Shown here in pieces: positions 5,817-12,935 of a stretch of 15,961 nt of DNA. The stretch is taken from assembly GCA_937888635.1 (NCBI GenBank), contig CALARG010000068.1, positions 1-15,961 on the forward strand. Direction: 5' to 3'. Within the stretch, counting starts at the first letter, position 1; the number at the start of each line of letters is the position of its first letter. The notes below the pieces were generated by a model. The model did not search any database. It was not told the DNA's origin and saw only the letters and a program-made list of their open reading frames with translations. The DNA comes from an uncultured Alphaproteobacteria bacterium (GTDB lineage: Bacteria; Pseudomonadota; Alphaproteobacteria; Rs-D84). Both the position numbers and the translations under genes were made by a program.

Positions 5817-6314
5817 TTACTTCTTGCGCGGGTGCTTTACCTGTATTTTCTTGTGCAAAATGGTGCGCTGGGTTTTGTCAAAGTGTCTGACCGCCTGTTC
5901 TGGGGTTATTATCTGTCCCACATCCTGTAACATCATTGGTGCCAATTTTTGTTGCATGCCCGCCAGTGTGTGGTGCAGTTCTGGATCAACTGGCACGCCA
6001 CGGTTTGCGCGTTTCAATACAATCAGCATATTTTGATAAAATCTGCGTTTCATCAGCATGTATGCAAATTTTTCATTCCGGCACAGTGCCAATATTTGAT
6101 ACGCGATGTCATATGTTATATTACCTGTGGAATCTGGGTTGGAAATAATCGCGTTTTCCATTGCACAAAACAGTTCGCCCATATCGTTAAAATCTTTGAT
6201 AAAGGCCTTGTTTTCAGGCAGTTCTTTTGAAGCGTTTAATATACGATGTGCAACCTCAAAAGTGTCGCGGACGGTAAAATAGTACTGTTCAGAATCTTGC
6301 ATAAACTGACTCAT
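5817..6314 (-). CDS. Hypothetical helical protein, 165 residues
   Basis: I do not recognise this family. The protein is mostly helical with no signal peptide or membrane segment, and ends in a basic tail (KKIQVKHPRKK) that could bind nucleic acid. Conserved-looking elements are an aromatic N-terminal patch (EQYYFTVRDTFEVAHRIL) and a central EKFAYMLMKRRFYQNMLIVLKRA helix. I start it at ATG 6314, which has an AAGGG site 9 bp upstream and leaves 16 bp after the dcd stop. A start at 6359 would add 15 residues and overlap dcd by 29 bp without a good ribosome site. It is probably cotranscribed with dcd and ends at the hairpin at 5797-5812. Confidence 0.75.
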   Translation of the reverse strand: MSQFMQDSEQYYFTVRDTFEVAHRILNASKELPENKAFIKDFNDMGELFCAMENAIISNPDSTGNITYDIAYQILALCRNEKFAYMLMKRRFYQNMLIVLKRANRGVPVDPELHHTLAGMQQKLAPMMLQDVGQIITPEQAVRHFDKTQRTILHKKIQVKHPRKK

Positions 6315-6330
6315 GCTGGCGCGCCCTTGA

Positions 6331-7032
6331 TTATCGCTGTTTTTGTATAAAATCATCAATTGTTATAACTGCGGCTGCGGTTGGTCCGCGTTGCCCGTTA
6401 TAGTGGCTGGCTGGGTTTTTATCATATGGCATACGATTTCCTGAAAACTTTTCATAGTAAATCTGGCCAATGCGCATGTTTGGATAAACAACGGTTGGAT
6501 ATAAAACGCGTATTTCCAATGTCCATTCGCCACAGAACCCATCGTCGCCGCGACCTGCTGTGTGGTGATTCAGTATAAAATTGCGCCCAACACTGGATTT
6601 TCCGTCAATATACGGGAACAGGTTGCGCGTTTCTGTATATTCAACTGTTGACCCCAGATACCCGATGTCTGGTGATAAAATCAACCCGGTTTTTGGGATT
6701 TTTATATCAATTGTTTCGTGATGTTTTGGATTTGTTGGATCAATTAAATAGTGCGGATTGCGAATGTCATATATATCTGGAAATTTGCAAAATCTTTCAT
6801 ATCTTTCTTCATCTTCAAACCAATCGCGCATAGAATGATATTTTGGGTTGCCTTTATATTCAATCGCTGGCTTCATGCCACCCGGCAATGTGTGCCGGTA
6901 TACGCGCAGTGTATCTGCCAGGTGCAAATCATAACTGTTGCTGCCCAGGCATCGCAAATCAAATGGTTCAATAACGATATCTGGATTTTTTGCCTGCATG
7001 CGTTTTAAAATTTCTGGTCCGGTTAATTGCAT
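6331..7032 (-). CDS. dcd: dCTP deaminase with an extra internal segment
   Basis: A 233-residue enzyme of the dCTP deaminase/dUTPase fold, which makes dUTP from dCTP for thymidylate synthesis. Diagnostic motifs are DGKSSVGR (143-150), HHTAGRGDDGFCGEWTLEI (156-174, catalytic Glu173) and the MRIGQIYYEKF strand (186-196). The N-terminal GSNSYDLHLADTLRVYR is also typical. The usual bacterial enzyme has about 190 residues; here a charged and aromatic stretch of roughly 40 residues (about 60-105) is inserted before the core. A bifunctional deaminase/dUTPase cannot be excluded. The start has AAGGA 7 bp upstream and its own -10 at 7053-7058, and is divergent from era. Confidence 0.88.
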   Translation of the reverse strand: MQLTGPEILKRMQAKNPDIVIEPFDLRCLGSNSYDLHLADTLRVYRHTLPGGMKPAIEYKGNPKYHSMRDWFEDEERYERFCKFPDIYDIRNPHYLIDPTNPKHHETIDIKIPKTGLILSPDIGYLGSTVEYTETRNLFPYIDGKSSVGRNFILNHHTAGRGDDGFCGEWTLEIRVLYPTVVYPNMRIGQIYYEKFSGNRMPYDKNPASHYNGQRGPTAAAVITIDDFIQKQR

Positions 7033-7052
7033 ATCTGATTCCTTGGGTTAAT

Positions 7053-7058
7053 ATTATA
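7053..7058 (-). promoter_or_regulatory. -10 element of the dcd promoter
   Basis: A perfect TATAAT on the minus strand puts the start near 7046, about 14 nt before ATG 7032 and just upstream of the AAGGA site (7040-7044). I see no good -35, so an activator or weak constitutive use is possible. Confidence 0.5.
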
Positions 7059-7099
7059 TACCAGACATAGCACATACACGCAGATTTGCAAGGTTTTTG

Positions 7100-7127
7100 T
7101 TTACTTTTCAAAATGCTGTGATATCAT
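7100..7127 (+). promoter_or_regulatory. Extended -10 promoter of the era operon
   Basis: TGATATCAT (7119-7127) is an extended -10 with the box TATCAT at 7122-7127; a weak TTTACT (7100-7105) lies 16 bp upstream. The expected start site, 7133-7135, coincides with the A of the era ATG, so the mRNA would be leaderless. Confidence 0.55.
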
Positions 7128-7134
7128 TTTAGTC

Positions 7135-8031
7135 ATGACTAAAAAAACATATTCTGGCTTTGTTGCCATCATTGGCCCGACAAACGCGGGCAAAAGTACT
7201 TTGTTAAACCAAATCATGGGGCGTAAAGTATCCATTGTTTCGCACAAGGTGCAGACCACGCGCACACGCCTGCGTGCCGTTAAAATGATTGGGGATAAAC
7301 AGTTGATATTTGTTGACACCCCCGGCGTGTTCAAGCCTTCGCGCCGTCTGGATCGTGCGATGGTCGCCGCCGCAATGGACGCAGTATCTGATGCCGATGC
7401 GGTGTTGCTGTTGATTGATGCGCAAAAGGGTATAACCGAAACAATTCGCACCCTGGCAACCAAGATTGCCGACCGGCCAAATATATTTGTCGCATTGAAC
7501 AAGGTTGACGCAATCCCAAAACTGGAATTGCTGCCAATGGTGGCTGAAATATCACAAATGGCGCCGTGGGGCGAAATCTTTATGATTTCTGCGTTAAAGA
7601 ATGACGGTATTGCGCCAATGTTGGATGCATTGGCATCTGTCATGCCAGAAAGCCCATACTTGTTTGATACGGTTGATGCGCCCGATGTGCCTGATGAATT
7701 GTATTTGTCTGAATTAACGCGTGAAAAGATATACAAATACATTCACCAAGAATTGCCATATCACATCAATGTTGTCACCGAACGCGTTGATGTCGCCGAA
7801 GATGGCGTTCTGGACATCTATCAGAAAATTGCCGTACGCAACGATGGACATAAAAAGATTGTTGTTGGCCGTGGTGGCGAACAGTTAAAAAGAATTGGTA
7901 CCGCCGCGCGCCATGATATCCAGGACCAGTGGGGCGTAAACGCGCGCCTGCACCTGTTTGTTCGTGTTGAACCCGACTGGGAAGAAAAGGCAGAAAATTA
8001 CATTGACCAGGGGCTGGAATTTAAGAAATAA
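7135..8031 (+). CDS. era: GTPase Era (30S ribosome maturation)
   Basis: A 298-residue essential GTPase that binds the 3' end of 16S rRNA during small-subunit assembly. The G domain has G1 GPTNAGKST (14-22), G2 QTTRTR (40-45), G3 DTPG (61-64), G4 NKVD (122-125) and G5 SAL (152-154). The C-terminal KH domain has its GxxG loop in VVGRGGEQLKRIG (243-255). The length is normal. There is no ribosome site before ATG 7135 and the promoter abuts the start codon, so translation may begin on a leaderless message. It leads a five-gene plus-strand operon with gaps of 14, 0, 2 and 24 bp. Confidence 0.97.
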   Translation: MTKKTYSGFVAIIGPTNAGKSTLLNQIMGRKVSIVSHKVQTTRTRLRAVKMIGDKQLIFVDTPGVFKPSRRLDRAMVAAAMDAVSDADAVLLLIDAQKGITETIRTLATKIADRPNIFVALNKVDAIPKLELLPMVAEISQMAPWGEIFMISALKNDGIAPMLDALASVMPESPYLFDTVDAPDVPDELYLSELTREKIYKYIHQELPYHINVVTERVDVAEDGVLDIYQKIAVRNDGHKKIVVGRGGEQLKRIGTAARHDIQDQWGVNARLHLFVRVEPDWEEKAENYIDQGLEFKK

Positions 8032-8045
8032 CAAAAGGATTTAAA

Positions 8046-8408
8046 ATGGCATTGCATAAAAAAGTTTTTCCGTATTTGTTGACCGGTTGCATGGCGTTAA
8101 CAGGTTGTTATGGGCCAACTACCGACGGGGTTGTGCTGGAAAAGAAAGATAACAAGGTTTTTGTTGATACAGACAACGATAAATTGGCCGACCAAGTGAT
8201 AGATATATATTTCATTGCGGGGCATACCCAAAAATATCAGGCTGTGTATGAGTACATCCTGCCCGGCGACAGTGTCGCATTAAATCCATCTCTTTCTCGT
8301 GGGGACGGGCTTAATTCAGCAGACCTGAAAAGGGTTAACGGTAAAACACCAGATGAAATTTACGAATTGGTTAAAGTCAGACGGGCGCACAATGGGAAAA
8401 TCCGTTAA
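8046..8408 (+). CDS. Small putative lipoprotein
   Basis: A 120-residue protein whose N-terminus looks like a lipoprotein signal: basic start, short hydrophobic run, and lipobox LTGC with Cys21. An earlier LTGC (Cys15) also fits. The mature part contains DTDNDKLADQ, which resembles the Asp-rich calcium loops of thrombospondin type 3 repeats, but there is only one. I do not recognise the rest. An AAGGA site lies 6 bp upstream. Its stop codon is directly followed by the queA start (TAAATG), so the two are translationally coupled. A Gram-negative envelope location is inferred. Confidence 0.7.
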   Translation: MALHKKVFPYLLTGCMALTGCYGPTTDGVVLEKKDNKVFVDTDNDKLADQVIDIYFIAGHTQKYQAVYEYILPGDSVALNPSLSRGDGLNSADLKRVNGKTPDEIYELVKVRRAHNGKIR

Positions 8409-9434
8409 ATGTTAACACTGTCTGATTTTGATTTTGAATTGCCAACCGAATTAATTGCATCGCGCCCGCTGGATGCGCGCGACGCATCGCGCATGTTGGT
8501 TGTAAATGACACAGGGGTGACAGATAAACATATCCGTGATTTCTTGGATTACTTGCGCCCAGGCGATGTGGTTGTCTTTAACAATTCCCGTGTTATTCCT
8601 GCGCGTTTTATGGCAGATGGCAAACATGAAATAACATTGCATACTGCCACCGATGACGGCTGTTGGTGGGGATTGTGCCGAAAATTTACAAAAATACGGG
8701 TTGGCGAAACAATGTCGCTGGACGATGGTACGCAAATCAAAATCTGTGACATTGATTCAGACAGCGGTTTGAAAATTAAATTTATGACAGACGATGTTTT
8801 TGGGGTTCTGGACCGGGTTGGCAAAATGCCTTTGCCACCGTATATGAAGCGCGACGCAGAAATATCAGACCGTGAACGCTATCAGACGGTCTATGCTGAT
8901 CCGATTGGCTCAATGGCTGCGCCGACGGCTGGTTTGCACTTTACGCCTGAATTGCTGGATGAAATTCGTGCGCGCGGTGCAAAAATTGTAAAGATTACCC
9001 TGCATGTTGGTGCGGGCACATGGATGCCGGTCAAGACCGAAAATCTGTCTGAACATAAAATGCACAGCGAATGGGGCTGTATTACTGATGCCCAGGCAGA
9101 AACAATAAACAATGCCACACGCGTAATTGCGGTGGGTACAACTTCGCTGCGATTGCTGGAAAGTGCGGCAATTCACAACAGTGCGCCTGAAAAATATCGC
9201 CGTGTTGCACCATTTAATCAGACGACAGATATATTTATCACGCCGGGCTATAAATTCCGTGCGGTTGATGTGTTGTTAACTAATTTCCATTTGCCAAAAT
9301 CAACATTGTTTATGTTGGTGTCGGCATTTGCCGGTCTGCCAGAAATGCAGTCGGCATATTTGCACGCCATTGCTGAAAAATATCGTTTTTTCAGTTATGG
9401 TGATTGTTGTTTACTATTTAGGAAAGGAGAATAA
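8409..9434 (+). CDS. queA: tRNA preQ1(34) S-adenosylmethionine ribosyltransferase-isomerase
   Basis: A 341-residue QueA, which moves the ribosyl group of S-adenosylmethionine onto preQ1 in tRNA to form epoxyqueuosine. Family hallmarks are an N-terminal FDFELPTELIASRPLDARDASRML-type opening, the PTAGLHFTPELL motif, HVGAGTWMPVK, and TNFHLPKSTLFMLVSAFAG near the C-terminus. The length is normal. It starts immediately after the lipoprotein stop and lacks a strong ribosome site, which suggests coupled reinitiation. It shares the operon with tgt, which performs the preceding step. Confidence 0.96.
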   Translation: MLTLSDFDFELPTELIASRPLDARDASRMLVVNDTGVTDKHIRDFLDYLRPGDVVVFNNSRVIPARFMADGKHEITLHTATDDGCWWGLCRKFTKIRVGETMSLDDGTQIKICDIDSDSGLKIKFMTDDVFGVLDRVGKMPLPPYMKRDAEISDRERYQTVYADPIGSMAAPTAGLHFTPELLDEIRARGAKIVKITLHVGAGTWMPVKTENLSEHKMHSEWGCITDAQAETINNATRVIAVGTTSLRLLESAAIHNSAPEKYRRVAPFNQTTDIFITPGYKFRAVDVLLTNFHLPKSTLFMLVSAFAGLPEMQSAYLHAIAEKYRFFSYGDCCLLFRKGE

Positions 9435-9436
9435 CC

Positions 9437-10057
9437 ATGGTTGCACCAGTCGTCGCCGCCGCCGGCAGAGTTGCCGTCACCCAGGGCGCAAAAATCGTAG
9501 CAAAAGCCGCAGTAAAACAAGGGGCCAAGACCGCCGCAAAAGCCGCCGCAAAACAAGGGGCCAAAGCCGCCGCAAAAGCCGCTGCGAAACAAGGCGCCAA
9601 GGTCGCCGCAAAACAGGGGGCCAAGGCTGTCGCATCAAAAAGCGCAGGAAAAATTGTCACCGATGCAATGCCCACGATAACGCGTCTGGCAAAAAATCCA
9701 CGCGTCGCCGGGCGATTCTTGGGAACCAAAGCGGGCAAGAAAGCCATGTTCAATTTTGGAATAGATTTTTTGAACAGCAAAGAAGCCATGCGTGCAATAG
9801 AAAAGTTTGTTAACAATAACATGCGAAAAATGAGTAAATCGCAGGAAGAAAAATATACAAACGCTAAAAACAATGTCCGCAACAGCAAAGAGGCTATTTC
9901 TTCCCGGGATTTAACCCCAGAACAGGTTCAAGAAATAGCACGCAATATGAAGCAATCAATTGCTGAAATGCGCGCAATCCTGGAACAACTTGAAGGGGCG
10001 AAGACTGCGCAAAATCAGGCCATTATGGCCGCTGCCTATGAACGACAGGCCGCATAA
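9437..10057 (+). CDS. Lys/Ala-rich repeat protein between queA and tgt, unknown function
   Basis: A 206-residue basic protein. Residues 16-68 consist of 12-residue units of the form QGAKxxAKAAxK (units begin at 16, 28 and 40, then shortened units at 52 and 60), a composition like histone H1-type or other Lys/Ala DNA-binding tails. The same stretch could be a long amphipathic helix on membranes. Residues 70-206 are not repetitive: a basic GRFLGTKAGKKAMFNFGIDFL segment, then long charged helices likely to form a coiled coil. There is no signal peptide. The ribosome site is strong (AAAGGAG 8 bp before the ATG) and overlaps the queA end, so it belongs to the operon. Nucleoid, RNA or membrane binding are all possible; I cannot choose. 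Confidence 0.8.
   Translation: MVAPVVAAAGRVAVTQGAKIVAKAAVKQGAKTAAKAAAKQGAKAAAKAAAKQGAKVAAKQGAKAVASKSAGKIVTDAMPTITRLAKNPRVAGRFLGTKAGKKAMFNFGIDFLNSKEAMRAIEKFVNNNMRKMSKSQEEKYTNAKNNVRNSKEAISSRDLTPEQVQEIARNMKQSIAEMRAILEQLEGAKTAQNQAIMAAAYERQAA
9482..9640 (+). repeat. 36-bp coding tandem repeat (QGAK units)
   Basis: Three full 36-bp units followed by shortened units (24 bp and a partial) encode QGAKxxAKAAxK. The units differ mainly at third positions and by small changes (for example AAACAAGGGGCC against AAACAAGGCGCC), so the array is old enough to have diverged but still prone to length change by slippage. Confidence 0.8.
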
Positions 10058-10078
10058 AAGGTATAAACAGGAAAATAA

Positions 10079-11310
<1,232 letters not shown>

Positions 11311-11322
11311 TAATAATCGTCT

Positions 11323-11351
11323 AAACTCTTTTACATAATGTAAAGGAGTTT
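11323..11351 (+). promoter_or_regulatory. Hairpin enclosing the ribosome site of the 11357 gene
   Basis: AAACTCTTTTACAT (11323-11336) and ATGTAAAGGAGTTT (11338-11351) form a 14-bp stem with one G-T pair. The right arm contains the AAGGAG ribosome site (11343-11348), and a short T run follows the stem. The RNA could therefore mask the ribosome site, or act as a terminator-like switch. A weak promoter (TTGCAA 11298-11303, TCTAAA 11320-11325) would start inside the left arm and bypass most of the stem. Confidence 0.5.
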
Positions 11352-11356
11352 TTCTT

Positions 11357-12346
11357 ATGCCACGCAAAAAGAAAGAAATAGAAGTAATTGATATGGGCGG
11401 TGCTAAAACCGTTAAAAAGAAACAATCTGTCATAACATGGACCAAGCGCATATTTGCAATAATAACGGTTATATGGTTGGCATTGGTTGCGTGGGCGCCA
11501 TTACATGTAAAAAACACATATTCGTCCCCAATTAAGAAATCAATTGTTGTATCTATGTTCTTTGACCTGCAAAAGGGTATTGTAAAGCAATACGAGGCAT
11601 TATTGGACGGTGTTGCAGATTCTATCAATCTGGAAAAGCCAATTGCGGTTGCCATTGACGGTGTAAAAATGGCCGAAAGTGCGGTTGACAAGGTGACGGA
11701 CAAAACCGCCGCGGCCCGCGAAAAAACTGTCCAGGTGTCGGAAAAAACAACCGGTATTAAAAAGTTAACAGGCCTGGCAAACAAATTTGGCGTTAAAACA
11801 GATGGTGTTGACAAGGCGGTCGCATCCGTTGACCAAGGTATTGATAAAGCAAATTCAGCCATTGAAAAAGTTGATAACACCGCCAAACTGGTAAACGAAA
11901 AATTAGATTCCGTAAAATCAAATCTGACACGCGTTGCCCAGACAGAAATTGATAAAGCGCTGGACAGTGCGATAAAAACTGCGTTGGATAAACAATCTGG
12001 CGGTCTGGGGACAACATTGCTGACGAATTATGGTATTGAACATGTTTATCCATGGCGTCCGTCCAGTTGGGGCGTTGCAACAAAAATCTATAACGATTTA
12101 TCAAAATCAGATGTGACAACGATAACAGTTATCACAAACACGGTTGATAAATATTTTGGTTATGTTGCATGGGGGCTGGTTGTTGCAGCATGGGCAATCG
12201 GTCTGTACATCTGGTTTATGATGTTTAAGCGGGCAAAATCAATATTAAAGCCATTTAATGTCTGCCCGCGTTGTGGTCATACCTATGCGGACAAGCGGAC
12301 TGCGCTGGGGCTGTTAAAGGTCTTTCAGCCATGGACATGGTTTTAA
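11357..12346 (+). CDS. Two-helix membrane protein with periplasmic coiled coil and CxxC tail
   Basis: A 329-residue protein I do not recognise. It has a Lys-rich cytoplasmic start (1-30), a first membrane helix (31-49), and a long extracytoplasmic region (50-265). Residues 100-215 of that region are helical, Lys/Asp/Val-rich repeats (VDKAVASVDQGIDKANSAIEKV) predicted to be a coiled coil. A second membrane helix (268-290, Trp-rich) returns it to the cytoplasm, where CPRCGHTY (Cys303, Cys306) forms half a zinc-ribbon knuckle, perhaps completed by dimerisation. Both termini are cytoplasmic in this model. The ribosome site is AAGGAG, 8 bp upstream, within a hairpin. The next gene follows after 13 bp, so the two probably act together. 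Confidence 0.75.
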   Translation: MPRKKKEIEVIDMGGAKTVKKKQSVITWTKRIFAIITVIWLALVAWAPLHVKNTYSSPIKKSIVVSMFFDLQKGIVKQYEALLDGVADSINLEKPIAVAIDGVKMAESAVDKVTDKTAAAREKTVQVSEKTTGIKKLTGLANKFGVKTDGVDKAVASVDQGIDKANSAIEKVDNTAKLVNEKLDSVKSNLTRVAQTEIDKALDSAIKTALDKQSGGLGTTLLTNYGIEHVYPWRPSSWGVATKIYNDLSKSDVTTITVITNTVDKYFGYVAWGLVVAAWAIGLYIWFMMFKRAKSILKPFNVCPRCGHTYADKRTALGLLKVFQPWTWF

Positions 12347-12359
12347 ACAGGGGGCATAT

Positions 12360-12614
12360 ATGTCAGAGCACAAGGTCAGGGTTGTTCAAGATTTTTTTGA
12401 TAACGCCGTTCGGGTTAAGTTAACTGGCGGGCGTTCCTTTGTTGTGGCAGCATGTTTGGTGGCATTGGTGTTTAATACATGTGCGACCAATGTTAATACC
12501 CGGGAAATCAAAGATATTAAACGCCAAGAATTGGAACAATTAAAACGACAATATGTGCTGGATTCATTAAAATTTGAATATATGAAATCGCAAAACATGC
12601 AAAAAGTCCCGTAA
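12360..12614 (+). CDS. Small single-pass membrane protein, 84 residues
   Basis: A short cytoplasmic start is followed by one membrane helix (about 25-42, SFVVAACLVALVFNTCA) and a charged helix (DIKRQELEQLKRQYVLDSLKF) that would extend into the periplasm. The layout resembles small bitopic proteins such as FtsL or FtsB, but I see no specific match. The AGGGGG ribosome site is strong, 6 bp upstream. The stop codon lies in the loop of the terminator at 12602-12628. Likely a partner of the preceding coiled-coil membrane protein. Confidence 0.7.
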   Translation: MSEHKVRVVQDFFDNAVRVKLTGGRSFVVAACLVALVFNTCATNVNTREIKDIKRQELEQLKRQYVLDSLKFEYMKSQNMQKVP

Positions 12615-12634
12615 AATTCGGGACTTTTAATTTT
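12602..12634 (+). terminator. Intrinsic terminator after the two membrane-protein genes
   Basis: Perfect 10-bp stem AAAAGTCCCG / CGGGACTTTT around a 7-base loop, followed by AATTTTTT. The stem overlaps the end of the coding sequence. Confidence 0.92.
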
Positions 12635-12647
12635 TTATAAAAAACAC

Positions 12648-12676
12648 TTGCAATTGAAAAAAATATGTGTCATCAT
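12648..12676 (+). promoter_or_regulatory. Promoter of tRNA-Gly
   Basis: TTGCAA (12648-12653) and CATCAT (12671-12676) are 17 bp apart; initiation near 12683 would leave a leader of about 6 nt. The -35 resembles the TTGCAT of the tRNA-Asp promoter. Confidence 0.5.
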
Positions 12677-12688
12677 TCATCACGCAAT

Positions 12689-12765
12689 GCGAGCGTAGCT
12701 CAGTTGGCTAGAGCGCAACCTTGCCAAGGTTGAGGTCGAGGGTTCGAGCCCCTTTGCTCGCACCA
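12689..12765 (+). tRNA. tRNA-Gly (anticodon GCC)
   Basis: A full 77-nt cloverleaf with encoded CCA: acceptor GCGAGCG / TGCTCGC, D arm GCTCAGTTGGCTAGAGC, anticodon stem CAACC / GGTTG around TTGCCAA (GCC), T arm GAGGG-TTCGAGC-CCCTT, and discriminator base A. Confidence 0.97.
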
Positions 12766-12772
12766 AGGATTC

Positions 12773-12794
12773 AAAACCGCCGTAAGGCGGTTTT
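12773..12794 (+). terminator. Intrinsic terminator of tRNA-Gly
   Basis: Stem AAAACCGCC / GGCGGTTTT with a GTAA (GNRA-type) loop, 8 bp after the tRNA end. Confidence 0.85.
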
Positions 12795-12822
12795 ATAACA
12801 TAAAACCCAGGGTGCATTATAA

Positions 12823-12890
12823 ATGAAATGCTTGTTGAAACGTTTTAATTAATATGGTGCGACCAACAGATTAACAAACTGCGGGCGCAC
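12823..12890 (+). promoter_or_regulatory. lysS leader with possible leader peptide and antiterminator
   Basis: A 9-residue ORF (MKCLLKRFN, 12823-12852, two Lys codons) precedes the terminator hairpin. GTGCG (12857-12861) can pair with CGCAC (12886-12890), which would block the left arm of that hairpin. This is the arrangement expected of a transcription attenuator. There is a weak AGGG about 10 bp before the ATG, and no clear promoter; candidates are TATAAA at 12818-12823 or the region around 12832-12858. Confidence 0.35.
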
Positions 12891-12910
12891 TTTTCTGCGT
12901 CCGTTTTTTT
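12882..12910 (+). terminator. Terminator hairpin in the lysS leader
   Basis: Stem CGGGCGCA / TGCGTCCG (one G-T pair) with loop CTTTTC, followed by seven T residues. It ends 25 bp before the lysS start codon, leaving no obvious room for a downstream promoter, so lysS transcription probably reads through it. Confidence 0.7.
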
Positions 12911-12935
12911 ATTTTTAACCAAAAGGCCAGGTAAA

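Noticed and set aside
9328..9813. Long plus-strand frame rich in Arg and Ser
   Set aside because: It is a shadow of the Lys/Ala repeat gene and the queA end in another frame; its composition is forced by the repeats and it lacks a ribosome site.
9418..9888. Minus-strand Ala/Phe-rich frame
   Set aside because: Antisense shadow of the same repeat array, with no start signal.
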